A DNA stretch of 64,000 nucleotides from Nageia nagi (lineage: Eukaryota > Pinophyta), in assembly GCA_050084985.1 (NCBI GenBank), contig JBITNC010000001.1, positions 157,480,001-157,544,000 of the forward strand, read 5' to 3'. Shown one piece after another: positions 11,382-25,290 of this stretch. Within the stretch, counting starts at the first letter, position 1; the number at the start of each line of letters is the position of its first letter. Under the pieces are notes generated by a model. It ran no database searches, was not told where the DNA came from, and was given only the letters and a program-made list of their open reading frames with translations. The translations under genes and the position numbers were made by a program.

Positions 11382-14300
11382 AATTTGCACCCATGAATGG
11401 GTTAACTTGTTACTTCCATGATGGTGTAACCCTCATTTGAGTTCAATACCTTTATTGGTTGGGTTTAAGCTAACCATCACTATTTTTTTCTTCAATTATG
11501 GTGTGAATTGCATGTGTTTATGATCATATTTTTTGGTTAGGTTTAAACTAACCATCCTTATAATTGCTCTTTATGATCATGTGTGTGCATCCATGAATGA
11601 GGTATTAGGTATTACTATGATAATCGTTATCCATGAATAGGGTATTTGATGCTTTCATGATAATGTATGCATATTATAATAATTTTATCCTTGCTCTTTA
11701 TTATTATATATTTTGAGATGAAATGTTTCTATATGAATCCATGAATGGGATGCTTGGTTCTATAGTGATAATGCATATTCATGAAAAGGGAATTGAGTGA
11801 ACTACCATGATGATATCATGCACTTATGATGATTATTGCTCTCATTATCATTGTTATATCTTTAAGAGTTCTTATCACACATATGTTTGGAAGGTATTGT
11901 TTTTCATCTCTCTTTTTTAGGTCATTATTTTCTCTTGGTTGTTATCATTCCATTTCACAATAAAATAACAGAATGGGCAATAAATATCATCAACCTTTGA
12001 TGATCATATGGCTTCATAACAAAAACAAGGAAATACCAAATTTTTATTTTCTTATCTATCATTTTTCCTTTGCAAACATAATTACATTTAATTTTATTTG
12101 CAAAGGGGTGCATTTTTTGAAACTTAATTTTGGTCCACCTTAGGTGGTCTAGTTAAATATTTTATCATGTTTATCTTATATCACATTATGGGTATTTTCC
12201 TTGTCCTTGTAGCACTCCACCTTTATAATACTTAATCTTAAACTTCATAAAACCTAAAATGTAGAACTATTTTTTTAAATGAAACACTTTAATGATCTAG
12301 GAATGAACTAAAGCAATCCAAATGAGCATGTCAATGTTGTTAGCTATCAGTAACCATATGGCAAGATTGGTAGAGTCTAGAATAACCAACCCTGATTGAA
12401 AAATTTCTAGTGTTCACTCCATAACTCTCATCCTATTGAAGAGACACCTTGTATGTGACCCCATCATTTCCATCCCATGAATTGGGTAGCAATAATTTTG
12501 CGTTATGGTTTTCTACTTGGGGCCCATACTGCCCAAGAGATCGCTCATCCATAAGGTTATACATCTTCACCCAATGTGTGACTAAACTTTTGGACCTCCG
12601 CCAATATTCATTCCAATGATATGCATGCAAGGTAAAGGGAAAATACAAGATCATTTTTAATGCAATCACAAGGAATAAGCACAAATGGGTTTTTAGGAAA
12701 AGCTTCATCTAAGCAAAGGTAGTCTTCAAAGGTGAAAGTGAACTCTATAATGTTTGGCCTGATGCCTCAATAATTGAGTCAAATCACCTACTAGGTGAAT
12801 AATTTTAATAATTGAGATGTCATCTCAAAAGGTACCCCCCTTAACTTCCAATCAACATAATTTAGATTTAAATAAAGGTCTCCCTTACCACTTAGGGATA
12901 AGGTATACATTAATTTCCCTTGCAAAGGAGTCAATAAGTACATATTACTATGTATAAATAGAAATGCTATTTATTATCATCTTGAAGAATATCATTCAAT
13001 CATAATTAAGATTATTTTACCAAACATTTATATTAACAAGCAAGGGTACTTAATAAAGCTTGCACTATACAAACAAATTAATACAAGTATATCACATACT
13101 TCCTTCCAATGATACTAAATTTCACTCTTCAAGGACTAAATCTCAAAAATGAAACTGTAGTATTTAAGAGTTAAAGTTTTGATAAAGAGAGCACTTGGGT
13201 ATACTAATTGGTCAATTGAGAAGGAGAATACTCTTTTCTTCATGAGACCCAAAGAAAAGAATAGAGAGAGATGATACCTTCCTCATGATTCCAAAGGTAT
13301 TTATAGGCATATTTTGATATAGTCCCTCCAAAACTCATTTAATGTGTTTGGTAGGTGTAAGTCCTTTACTTTTTGTTTAGTGGGGGATGTTAATTAATTA
13401 TGTTTGTAGGTGGTTTATCCTCCAAAAACAAAATTTAGTCACCTCATACTATGTTATAAATTTTTTCTAATAATTTCTTGCAGCTAACACATGAAGATAA
13501 ATTGTATTGGTATCTTTTTATATAAAATTTCAAGTCCACTTGTAACTAATAAAATAAGATAATTAATCTTTTCAACTCCTAATTTTATTTTCACTTTAGA
13601 CTATTTAATTCTCTTGGTGAAAATTCAAATTTAAACCTTTGGAATATTCCTTTTCTCAACAAGTAATTTTCAAAATGTATATAGTTTTAAAACTCATTTT
13701 TACTTGGGTTGACCTTTGTCCTGCAAGGTAATTCGTTAGTGAATACACGCATACATCATCAAAATAAAAAATAATGCATGATGATGATATGCATCTACAT
13801 GATCTATAAGATTCCTTATGTCTATTAGCAATTGAATTCTAATCATTTCTTCACTTTTACCAATTTGTTCCTCACAACTTACTCATTTTTGGTTCCCTGG
13901 GGTCCCCATCTTGATAGTCACATCGATCAACCTATTATATATGTTATAATAACCTCAAAGATAGTATCAACTTGACACAAATGATGCATAAAATCAATCA
14001 TAATTAATTACACATCATAAATCATTTCAATATTTAGTCCAAATCCCTCAATATCATCAGGGTTGCAATAAGAGTGTTTGGGCGGGTCATTATAGTCCTT
14101 CTCATGCAATTTTATCTTTTATTATGCTAGGTTCCCTAGCATCAATGCTAGCATTCCTAAGGAAAAATAAGAGGATATCTTGCATATATAAGGGTAAGTA
14201 TAATTGTAGGAAAAGTTATCAAGATTTTAATCTCAATAGCTAGTACCACTTCAAAGTTTTGATGTTTATCAATGCCACCTATTGAGATTGGGATATTGTT

Positions 14301-15643
14301 ATCATAAGCATATTTGTTATTCCATATTATACAACTATATATTTGGCTCGACTTGTTTATTATTTATTATATTCTAGATCTTGGTTATGAACTCCATTTC
14401 TTTGGAAACCTAGCATCCATGCTACCATATGCATTGACACTACTATTTAGGATCTAACATTCGTGTTCTTATGGAAATCTGCACTATTGTTCCAATTTTT
14501 TGTGCTTTATCAAGATAACTACCTTTTACAAGTTCCTATATGCATATAACATTTATCATTCAAGTAAGGTTAGCAGGTATTTATCTTTCGCTTGGTCCTA
14601 GTCTCAATAGTGTGTTTTGTTATCTTGATCCAATAATTTGAGTACTTATTATGTCGATTACATATTTAGTATTTCATATTATTACCACTATTATTATATT
14701 ATTATTTTCCTATTAATACATATCATTACATGTGAATATTTAATATGGTTTTCACTTAGCTCACATTAGGGGCTACTAAAAATATTCAAGAATAAATCTC
14801 TAAATTTTATTTAAGGCTTGATATTGTGTGTATATTGTTCAAAAAAATTATTTATAAGTATTTTATAATCATTTATACTTTATGATGGAATAGAATAGTA
14901 CCATTTTAATGTGTCATCTTTGAAATTGAAGAGAAATAACATAGACAATATATTTGGATCCATTATAAATTTTATTGGTTCCTCTTTTAATTTTTCTAAT
15001 ATTTATTTTAAGATCTTGAATGTTTTCTTTTTTTAAAATAAATTGATGTTTCTATTACTAGTTCATCTTTTGGCATCAATTCTTTCACATAGTTATTGGG
15101 TAATAGTGATATCTAACTCTTCTTCTTAACATATAATTTTTCCTAATCTTTCAATGCCTTACATCATCCATTTTTTTCTAAATCATATATTTATGATTGT
15201 TCAATTTATTGTTCAACCGTAGGTATTTCTTGCATTCTTAATTATTCTTGAATTTATTTTTATGAATTTTGATTTTGAGTTTAATTTTGAATATTTTCTT
15301 GATTTTGATTTATCCCATAAGGTTTACTCTTGTTTTACTTTTATTGCTACCAAATTCCTTTTTTTTTCTTCTACTTTTTAATGAACTTTGCTTTTCAACT
15401 TAAATTTTCACTTTCAACCTAGCATGTGGACCTTATTAATTGATTTTATGTTCCTTTTTTTGATAATAAGGGTAAATTATATTATCAAAAGTAGTGAGGG
15501 GTTTTTGTTCGAACCCCAAAAAAATCAATCACAAAATGGTTTCCAAAATAGGAAACTACTACCCAGCTATACCTGGTGGTAGCTAATAAAATTTGTAAAA
15601 AAAACTATTAACAAAATAAGTTCAGATGCTACCCAATTATAAG
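11382..15643. other. AT-rich intergenic stretch, no identified gene
   Basis: Between 11392 and 11790 the motif CCATGAATRGGR recurs about five times at irregular spacing. Positions 12433-12708 (minus) are open for 91 codons, but I do not recognise the product. Around 12830-13460, the minus strand has a TATA-like CCTATAAATACC near 13300, so this could be part of an LTR, but no partner copy was seen. The rest is simple AT-rich sequence. Confidence 0.4.
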
Positions 15644-16801
15644 CTATTGGATTCCATCTTGGCATTCTTCTTGTTGTTTTGTCATTGCTTGACTATCTAC
15701 ATTCCTCACTTTTTTTGTCACCCTCCTTATTGTTTCTCCATCTTCCCCTTCCATAACTTTCGTATTTGTTATCTCATCTTCTAAAAAATCCATATTATAA
15801 TTCATTTCTTCACTGTCTATTCCTTCTAAAATTGCTAGCACTGCATAGGGGTTTGTTATAGTTGATTTCTTCCATAGGACTTCTTTTGAAGTTGACTATT
15901 TTTTAGAAATGGTTCATTTTGTCTGCATTTTGATTGTATTCTTCTAATTTTTTCCTTTTTTTTTTTTTAATTTTTGAACTAATTTCCACTGTGCTTTTTT
16001 TGTTTATCTTGAGACTCCTTTTTATTTTTTCCTTTTCTCTTCTATCTTCATCCCTCCTCTTCTTTTTTGGGCAATCCTTTGCATGGTGCTCATAACTCTT
16101 ACAAATTTCACATTGTATTGGAAGATTTTTATATAAATTTGGTTGTATCCATTCTCTTCCATCCTTTATTTTTAATTTTATATCCTTCATCATAGGTTTG
16201 GAAATATCTAAATTAACCATAAATATTACATTTGCAAAATTAAGTTTTAATCTTGTTGATTGCTCAATTGTGACAAGGCATCCAATTGCTTTTGCAATTT
16301 TGGTTATTACACATGGGTTCCAACAAAATGGGTGAAGTCCAGGTAGTGAGACCCATGTTGGAATGGGGTTGAAATTTTCACTTTTAGAGGAGAAAGTTTT
16401 CTTTTATCACTTGATGACTAATCCTTTCTTTTCAAGAAACCATGGACCCATCTCTATCACTTTTTGTAGGTCTTCATCAAACTGAGACTTGAATAAAAAA
16501 AATTCTCTTGAGAGGAAACTAGGGATACACATCATTTTGTACTCCATCTTGCTTTCATCCAACTTCAAATCATATCTAGAGGGGTTTGCACCCCCATAAA
16601 GCAATCAACAAGGGATGATTTTAGCCCCTCCTCTACCTTCTCTATTATATTTTCTAGAATCAAACTACTAACCTCATCATTAGAAAATTTAGGCTCTAGT
16701 ACCATCCCGATTACCACTTCTATGAATGATTTTTCTTATATCAACATGCTTTTCCATTCCTTGGGGGGCTTTGGATTAGGTTTCAATTTTGATTTATTCA
16801 T
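15644..16801 (-). pseudogene. Plant LINE ORF1 (DUF4283 + CCHC knuckle)
   Basis: Read on the minus strand from the ATG at 16801 (MNKSKLKPNPKPPKEWKSML). The DUF4283 nucleic-acid-binding region follows: SREFFLFKSQFDEDLQKVI, MGPWFLEKKGLVIK, then PTWVSLPGLHPFCWNP and IAKAIGCLVTIEQSTRLKLN. Next come MVNLDISKPMMKDIKLKI and a zinc knuckle CEICKSYEHHAKDC (CX2CX4HX4C, intact), then a Lys/Arg-rich tail and an acidic C-terminus ending at 15644. This is the usual order of ORF1 in plant L1-type LINEs; the protein would bind the LINE RNA. The 15903-16220 portion is fully open; stops and a frame change lie near 16400 and 16600. No ORF2 follows on this strand. Confidence 0.88.
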
Positions 16802-19800
16802 CGTATTTTGAATAACTTTTTGTTGCATTTCAATAAGATTACAACTTCTCTAAGCTATAATTTTATTAATAACAACTTGTCATTCTTCTTGAATAATTCT
16901 CCTATACTTCTACTACTCCACACTCACCCTTTTGTTATGCCATGCTTGCATTTCTATTACATTTCACTCATAAACCCAATTTAGGGTTACCTAGAATTGA
17001 TTTTTTGTTCCTTTATAAAAAAAATTCAAATTCTTTTCTTTTTATGTTTGAATCCCTACCAAATTTACTAGTTTGTTTGAAATTGAATACCTTATCAACC
17101 TTAATATCATATTTTACTTGATTCAATTCTTAACTTATCAAGACATTTCTCAATTGATTGATAGTTTCTTGATTATCCATATTTTATTTTCTTTCATCCA
17201 TAAGAATACGAAAACATCATCATCTGAATATACTAAAACCTCATCTCTAACATGCCTTGTTGCAACATAGCCTTAATTTTAGTTACAAGAATATGATAAT
17301 TTTTTAGATGGAGGTGTCTTATAAGGCACTCAAATATTTTTTTGAACCATCAAAAAAAAGCTGAGGATCATGGGATAAAGGTGTGGGAGAAATTTTATCT
17401 AATTTGATCACATAAATAGGGTAGAGTTTGGCCCTATTTTTAGGGTTTTTAACATGTTTGAAACTTGGGTTTAGTTCCTAAGGTAACAAGGGTTCCTATT
17501 GTATATTTGAAATAAATATGAATGTTCTATGGAGTTAAAAGAAGATTGCTTTTTTAAGGATATATGTGTAAGAGTCATGTCATACTCATGTGGTTTTCTA
17601 ATGGAATCATGGTATGAGTAAGGAGGATCATAGACTTTATAAGATCAATGTAAATTAATGATAACTTTTTGTATATTAGGTTCCATGATGAACTATGTAT
17701 GAAATTTAAATCTATCAAAATACAATGTCTTAATTTTTCTCTTCTTTCTTATCATTTTTATTTTTGACTTTAGTATCTAATTTTTTACTTTGATTTTTAA
17801 TGTCATGTCATTTGATATCACCATCGTATGATTCTTGAAGAAAAATTATATTTAATTTATAAATATGTTCATCATTAACAATCCTATAAAATTCACTATT
17901 ATAATCATAATTATCTCAATTCACTTAGGAATATTCCACTATATTAATCTCATTTATTTATCAAATAATTTCCTTTCTAGCTTTTTACTCTTTTTTACAT
18001 AGTAATAAAAACACTCTTGTTTAACTTTCTTGATTTTATTGCTTTAGGATGTTATTCCATAATATGTTCATATGTAGGGGTAAAGGTACTGCACATCATG
18101 TTCTAAAGTCCATCAAAGATGTTTATACTAGCCATTATGACCTTTAGGTTTTGAAAAACTTTTTAGGGTTTTTGAAAAACTATGCAAAATTAGAAATAGG
18201 GATAAGGTCAACCTTGTAGGTGAAAACAAGGCTAAGTTTGATCCTTTTTTGAAGGGTTTATGAAGATCTAAAAGTTATAAGGATTAGTTGGTGAGTGCAT
18301 GATCTATAACTTGTAGTTCAACCACTTTTATTCAGCCTAAAACTTAACATTTTATCTCAATAAACTCTCTAATTTATCACAAAGAATACAAATTAATTCA
18401 TTGATGTATCATATTTTCAATGATGATCTTCAAAGGTTCAAAATAATGGTCAAAAGGAGGATCTAAGCTTATTTTGAAGAGAATACTTGATCATGAAGAT
18501 AGTTGATAATTTGAAATAACTTTTATATCTACTGTAATACCTTTTAAAATATATAAAATAAGAATGCATTATACAACCTTTCTTGAAATTAGAATATATT
18601 GTATTGAAATTATCTTTTATAAATTAAATAATTTTAGATACATAAATTATGATTTTAATAAATCGTAAAATCAAAACTAGTTATCTATAGAAAGAATCCA
18701 ATAAGTATCCATTTCAGTTTGCAAGTAATTATAGGAACTAAACCAATATATACTAGTATAAATTAAACAACTAGTACATAAATAGTAGATAGTGCATTCT
18801 AGGCTTTTTAACATCATTAAGAACATGTTGTACATATATCCTTTCTAACCAGGTGGCTAGGCATTTAATTTAATTTAATTAATTTATATAAATTCCTTCG
18901 ATAAAACCAAAGGTATTTGACCAAATAGTTAAGATCTAATCCTTTTTTATTTGGTAGCACTAAGATAAATCCCTTGAAATTCCCTTCAAAACCTATAGGT
19001 CCAACTAGTTATTCTTTTAGTTGCATGTTACAAGTTAAGAGTTTGAATTACTTAAACTTGCATGCACATATAAGGTAGTGAATGATCTAAATTATTGATC
19101 CACATAAGATATTTATCATGTCTTCACATTTACTTTACTAATAAATATATATTATATCTTAATTAATTACCCTTTTGTACCTGAATAGTTGGATTTTACA
19201 TACAATTATATATTTATATCAAAATCTAAAGATACTAGGTAAAGATAACACCTAAATTAATTCTCTATATTGGACATTACTTAAAATTATGTTTACACAT
19301 TTTATTTAATATTATTTAAAATGAACTTATTATTATTTATATGTAAATCGTCATGCATTTGATCCTTATAAAGTCTTTAGGATCAACTTCCTTTAATGCT
19401 AAGTGATTTGATATATAGTTTAGATTCCATTTTATGGTCAAATTGCACCCATTAGTTCAAATCACCTTAGCACATGCTTTATGATATGTCCTTGCCTTAT
19501 CCTAAGGCATAAAATCTCTAGGTTTGGTGCCTTTATTCATTTCTAAGGGACTAATATAATTTTACACATAAGGATATTTCATTTGCATTTACTTTATATG
19601 CTCTCAACATAGTTATTTGGTGCTTAAATTATATACTTTATACCATAAATTCAAAATTAAATAGTTTTGATCACCATTGTAATCTCTTATACTCTAACAC
19701 ATCATAAGTATTATTTTCATTATTTAAAGTAATGATAATAAAGCATAACTTATGGAAAATATCTAATTAAACATTCTTTCTAAATCTATTTCTAAATTCA

Positions 19801-19860
19801 TTATATGCATAAGTTGAGTAAATACTTATGGAACACATTGAGTTAAATTAGGAAAGAGTT
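16802..19860. other. AT-rich stretch between two LINE parts
   Basis: No gene was recognised on either strand. Long AT runs occur, for example TTTAATTTAATTTAATTAAT near 18867. If the flanking LINE segments came from one insertion, this would be later or non-LINE DNA. Confidence 0.4.
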
Positions 19861-19869
19861 TGAGAATAA

Positions 19870-21341
19870 GATTTGGATAGCACTAAGAGACTTCAATTCT
19901 CTCCTCAATCTCTCTAATAAAAGTGGAGGAAATCAAACTTCATTGGGGGTATGTGAGATTTTATGATTTTTCTTCATGGGAACAAGTTAATGGATATATA
20001 TTTGAGGGGATATAAATATACTAAAAAGTAATGGCAGTTCAAAAGTGAATTTGATCCAGATTATGATCAATATATTCTTAATTTATAATGAAGGTTTTTC
20101 TTATTTTGAGGATGCTTCTTTAATTGCCTTGTCTAAAATTAGTTCAAATCATAACCCTCTAGTTTTAGATGTTGATGGTGAGAGATTAAAATTTAGAAGT
20201 CCATTCCATTTTTAATCCATGTGGCTATCCAAATAAACCCTTTAAACCCCTAAGTCAAATTTAGTGAATGAAAAAGTTTGAGGGCCCTATGTTATCATAA
20301 GTTGCTAACAAACTTCAATTCATAAAAGGTAATCTTAGAACATAGAATAGAGGGGTATTTGATAACATGTTTAAGAAAACAAGAATATTGAAAAAGTAAC
20401 TTGAATCCATAAAAGTATATATAAACAATGGCATTTTCATATTAGATATAAAATGATATGAAAATGAAATACTTTATGAAGACCATAACTTAGTAGAAAT
20501 CAAGGAAAAGTTTTGGAGGGAAAAGTATAGGGCTTTATGGCTCAAGGTTGGGGATAGAAACACCAAATTTTTATATGTGATGTTCATAAAATATCAAATT
20601 TATAAAAATATTAGGCAAATATCTAAATCTAATGGTTCTCTTATTAATGATATTATAAAGTTCAAATCAGATGTGATGTTCTTTTTTCAAAATTCGGTTG
20701 GACTATGGAGATGAGAATGTGGATAGAGAACTATTGGGACATATTCTGACCATAATTAGAGAATATATGAATTCCTACTTAATCAACCTCTTCAAGGAGG
20801 AGGAGATAAAAAAGGTAGTTTTTTCAATGACATGGAAGAAGTGATCAGGTCCAAATGGTTTCCTAGCCATCTTCTTCTAATAGGTTTGGAATATATTATG
20901 AAAAGATATAGGAGCAATGGATCAAGAGGTACAGACCACCAATAACCTCCCATGAAATGTAAAATCAATTTTTTAAGCATTAATATTGAATATCCCCGGG
21001 GAATAAGAATTTAAATATTTTGATCTAATTAAATTGTGTAATTAAATTTTTAAAATTTATTATAAAAATAATGATCAATAGAATCAAAGTGATTTTAACC
21101 TTTGTTATTGACCAATTCCAAGTTGGTTTTGTAGCTAGAAGGAAAATTTTGGATGGTATCATTATGGTCCATGAAGTAATCCATTATATTGATAGAGAAA
21201 TAAGACTATAATCCTCCTTAAGCAAGATATTAACAATGCCTATGATCAAGTCTCATGGGATTTCCTCCTTAGAATCTTGGACAAGTTTGGTTTTTATGAG
21301 AAATGGAGAAACTTGATCAATATGTTCACACACACACACAC

Positions 21342-21385
<44 letters not shown>

Positions 21386-23655
21386 GTTCTAATCAAATGT
21401 TCCCCTATTAGTTTATTTTGTATTTGTAGAGGTTTAAAATAGGGTGATCCATTTTCTTCAAATCTTTTCACCATCCTTAAGTAAGCTTTAGGAAGGTCCA
21501 TTAGGGTAGCTACTATAATAGGGACAATATTGGGTATCAAACATGCCACTTGTTTGGATCTAGTGTTTCACCAATAATTTTTTAATTATAGTATCTTAAT
21601 CATAAGATCCTTTGTATTCCAAGCTAGAAATATTAAGGACATGATCCAAATAATCTATAAGAAAGCAATAAGGAAAAAGGTTGATTTTGACAAAAAGTAA
21701 GGTGTATTTCTTGAATACCCTCCATAGGAAACAAAAGCTATATTTAATTATGAGATAATAGATTCACCTTCTTCATATCTTGGAATTCCCATTTTGATAG
21801 GAAAAATAAAGGAGGAATTATAGAATCAAGTCCTTGAAATAATTCATAACAAACCAAGATGAAAACGTATATTACTCTCATAATAAGTGAAATACCAACT
21901 AGCTAAAGCTACCCTTTATAGAATCCTAATTTATTTTACGTCCTCTTTAGGATCCCAAAAAGGGTATGTCAAAATATAAAGATAATATAAAATATATTCT
22001 TATGGAATGAATTTGAAGAAAATAATAAAATCCCACTAGTCACTTGGGAATATGTTTGTACAAATAGGGAGAGAGGATGTTTAAGACTTAGAAGAGTGGA
22101 ACTTGTAAACCAAGCCCTTTTAGCATTGATGGAAGCTCTTATAGTATGCATATGTTAGCTAGGTAAGAGTCTTGAAATCTAAATATCTAAGGGTAGGTAA
22201 GACTTTTCTAGAATATGAGGAACCAATTAAGGGATATCCATTTTTGAATGGTCTTTAGCACATCAAATGGATCCAAAAAAGGGGACAAAGATGGAAACTA
22301 GGTGGTTGAAAGAACATCCTCTAATTAAAGACTCATCCCTTGCACCTCTAGAACCTCTAACAATATTACATTTTAGGAGAAAATTTTTATTTGTTCCCTA
22401 ATATAGATGGTAGGAACTTTTGGAAATATCTTACCATCTAAAACCTTGGTGATGAACTTCCAAGACTATAATATGTCCTTTCTTACATAATTCGCTCTCT
22501 CTTCCTAAGAAGAAGGGATGTAGAGCAATCTCATATTTAGGTTGAAGAAAAAAAAAGATCTTTCATAATGAAATTTGCCTATTTAGTTCTAGAACCATAT
22601 CCATTATGTTGGCTGCCAATATCCAAGGTTTGGTTTAAATTTATTATTCCTAAAATTAACTTTTGGTTGGCTATTTTGAACAAATTGGTCACTATTTATA
22701 ATCTCTACAAAAGAGGCTTTCAAATTCTTAATCAATTTTATCTATGTGAAATGATTGGGAATATGTAACAATTATTTTTGGAATGCCCTTTCTCTCAAAA
22801 TGTTTTTCAAAATATTCTTAATTCCTTTGATATATATTAGGTGGTGCCAAATACTTTGGTGAATCTTCATTTGCATTGGATCCATCCCTTTTATGCCAAG
22901 TGACTTAAGAAAATATAGGAAGCAATACTTTTGTACTTTTTTTGGAGCATCTAGAAGGAATGAAATAGGGCTTTTAGGCATAAAAAGAAGGAATAAGAAA
23001 ATAGTTAGCAATAGATGAAAATTATCTATCCTGTAAAATGTGATTGCTTACCAATAATAGGATGAGAATTAATCATTGGTATAATATCATATAGCCAATA
23101 ACTTTGGAATTTTGAATATAATCATATAAAAAATAGTTCAACCCCAAAGAAATTATTAAATGGTGCCCCTCCTTCCCCCTGAAGGTATGGTGGAAACTAA
23201 ATTTTAATGGGGCTTCTAAAGGAAATTCTAGGATTTTTTAGGTTGATGGGATTATTTTTATAACTCGAGTAGGATTATTTTGGCTTATAGATAGCTAATT
23301 GGAATTTAGAATAGTCATTATGAAAAATCTAGAGCTCTATATAAGGGTATCACTATTCTAGAGAAAAATGAATGTGAATAGAGTAATAATTGAAGGAGAA
23401 TCTATGAAATTGGTGAACATTGTGAAAGGGAAAAAAATAATCAAGTTAAACATAACATATATGGTTGAATATATCCATTGTATCATAAACCAATGGCCTA
23501 AAGTATATTTTTGGCATATTTATAGGGAAGGCAACAAAAGTTGTGAATCTCTTTGCAAATATAGGCACTTCTATGGAAGAGATGGCTATATGGAAGGAAG
23601 GTTTTCCATGGTATGTATTAAGGGTAGTGGAAAAAGATGCAAATGCCAATGATGG
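19870..23655 (+). pseudogene. Plant LINE ORF2 (endonuclease part, RT, zf-RVT, RNase H)
   Basis: 5'-truncated: it starts in the second half of the endonuclease (LRDFNSLLNLSNKSGG, about 19883; SKISSNHNPLVLDVDG, about 20134). The linker FWREKYRALWLKVGDRNTKF is at about 20510. RT blocks follow: FSMTWKK-stop-SGPNGF (20820), DQFQVGFVARRKILDGIIM (21110), KQDINNAYDQVSWDFLLRIL (21220). A CA/TA microsatellite disrupts the frame at 21325. The FVDD-like catalytic box near 21570 has become FFNY. KIPLVTWEYVCTNRERGCLR is at 22030. The zinc-binding zf-RVT region runs 22630-22810 (INFWLAILNKLV, LYKRGFQ, FLECPFSQNVF). A C-terminal RNase H is at 23190-23655 (KVWWKLNFNGASKGN, VIIEGESMKLVN, HIYREGNKSCESL). This is a plant L1-type LINE with RNase H; many stops make it inactive. 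Confidence 0.9.
21325..21383. repeat. (CA)n(TA)n microsatellite
   Basis: An uninterrupted CA run passes into a TA run within the LINE RT. It creates an artefactual minus-strand frame of alternating Ile-Tyr. Confidence 0.95.
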
Positions 23656-24410
23656 CATTTAGTATTTTGTTGATGAGTTTGAGTGGGCCCCAAGAGGTCA
23701 TGTTGGAAATGCATTGTATTAGTAATGATGTGAAGGAGAATAAGCTAAAGGTCTCTTTTAGTGATTTTTTGGTATGGTTAATGTCACAAGATAATGCATT
23801 TGGAAATAAATGAAGTATGGATAAACAAATAGAAACTAAAAGTTCATGGAGACTCAAAGCAATAATTTCTATATATGAACACCCCTAATCTAGCATCATG
23901 GTTGCGTATTCTAAGGTGGTAGCAAGGTTCTTGGGTATTATTTCATTAACAAATATGAGTGAATAGAGATACTTGTGTAATTATTATTATATAAGTTGAT
24001 TGAGCTAGGATTTTGAGGATATGAATGAGCTCTTAGAAGTGATAGAATGTGTAGAATGTATGTAAGGGATTAAGTTAAAGTATGGTATTTTTATTTTCTA
24101 CCTTGCACATTCACTCCTACACTTGAAAAATTTTTAGGCTACTTAAATGGTAAATGGTTTGTACTATTTAGATACTAAGGTCCTAATGGTAGATAATGAG
24201 ACCAAGTAAATATTGGTGTGAGCAAGGTGGTTAGGATTATTTGATCGCTTCCAAGTGGTATACCAAAATTTTACCTTAGCCTTAGCACTTTCATGGGATG
24301 AGGGAAGAGAAGAGAAAAATGGGTTATCTTTTAATTATCCCCATGCTCCTTTTGAAGGAATCAAGCCTACAAGACGAAATCCCTAATTACCCAAGATCAC
24401 ATGAAAGCTC
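23656..24410. other. LINE 3' region and unassigned sequence
   Basis: The first few hundred bases are probably the LINE 3' UTR; no clear poly(A) tail or target duplication is visible. The rest runs up to the left remnant of the copia LTR. Confidence 0.35.
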
Positions 24411-24860
24411 TCTCAAATTCCTTAAGCATTAAAAACATAACTCAAAGTAGCATTCACATAATATGATACCAATATAAAGTGGTTTCTCCAACCATGGGAG
24501 TACATCCATTAACCTAAGATCTTATTCTCAAAGAATGCTCTCTAACAACTCACTTTCTCACTTCACCTACAACCTAGATAAGAGCATAACTTTGCTACAA
24601 ACTTGAGTGAGTAATATCAAGAAAAGGGACCTCTATTTATAGACCAAAATCCTCCCTTGGATCACCCTTTTAACTATTGTACAATATCATAACATATAAC
24701 ACCCTTTTACCCAAGGGGCATACTCATGATATGGAGTGAAGGATAAGTTACATTATTTTATTCATAAATAGTTAAAAGGTATCTAAGAATATTTTTAAGT
24801 ATTAGTGAATTTACATTATCGTATTCACTAAATACTTAAGGTATCTAAGGATACCCTTAA
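24411..24860 (-). repeat. Copia 3' LTR, distal part (split by CACTA)
   Basis: On the minus strand this continues the LTR that begins at 35193 and is interrupted at 35136/24860. It carries the TATA box CTATAAATAG (24632-24643) and a U5 block (GGATGTACTCCC, then GGAGAAACCACTT, about 24495-24520). Both match the solo LTR at 878-1290. The lower boundary is approximate because the 5' LTR was not found. Confidence 0.7.
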
Positions 24861-24880
24861 CACTAGTACAAAAGTAGCAA
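24858..24880 (+). other. CACTA left terminus with TSD
   Basis: TAA (24858-24860) is followed by CACTAGTACAAAAGTAG. The right end, read inward on the other strand, is CACTAGTAGAATTTTGG. The first eight bases are identical, with weaker similarity (ATATATGAC) further in. Confidence 0.88.
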
Positions 24881-24959
24881 TATATGACTAAATAAACTAC
24901 TAAAAATTGTAGATAAATGACTTTTTTTTATCACATGCCCATTAGTAGTTTATTGCCGA

Positions 24960-25290
24960 TCATTTATCTCATGACCAAATTTATGACTAAACTATGTTAG
25001 TCATTTATTTGATCATTGATTTAGTCATCGATTTAGTTATGAATTTAGTAGTATATTTAGTCATTGATTTAATCATATATTTAGTCATGAATTTAATAAT
25101 ATATTTAGTCACCGATTTAATCATGAATTTGGTAATATATTTAGTTATTGATTTAATTATATATTTAGTCATTGATTTAATCGTATATTTAGTCATTAAT
25201 TTAATCATTGATTTAGTCATCAATTTAATCGCGTATTTACTCATATATTTAGTCATTGCATTAGTCATAAATTTAGTCATTTTTATTTAT
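24960..25290. repeat. CACTA subterminal repeat array, 12-bp unit
   Basis: About two dozen tandem units of a 12-bp motif (TTTAGTCATTGA and variants such as TTTAATCATATA). Because 12 is a multiple of 3 and the unit lacks stops, both strands stay open (24994-25293 plus, 25005-25280 minus). The resulting Leu/Val/Ile-Asp repeat peptides are unlikely to be real proteins. The motif also occurs at the right end, so this is the probable transposase-binding region. Confidence 0.88.

Noticed and set aside
12433-12708. 91-codon minus-strand frame as a gag
   Set aside because: No convincing gag or other motif in any frame.
21253-21549. 98-codon minus-strand frame with Ile-Tyr run
   Set aside because: Created by the CA/TA microsatellite inside the LINE RT.
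24460-24480. TTGGTATCA on the minus strand as a copia primer-binding site
   Set aside because: It lies where the solo LTR at 1.25 kb continues as U5, and no gag follows on that side.
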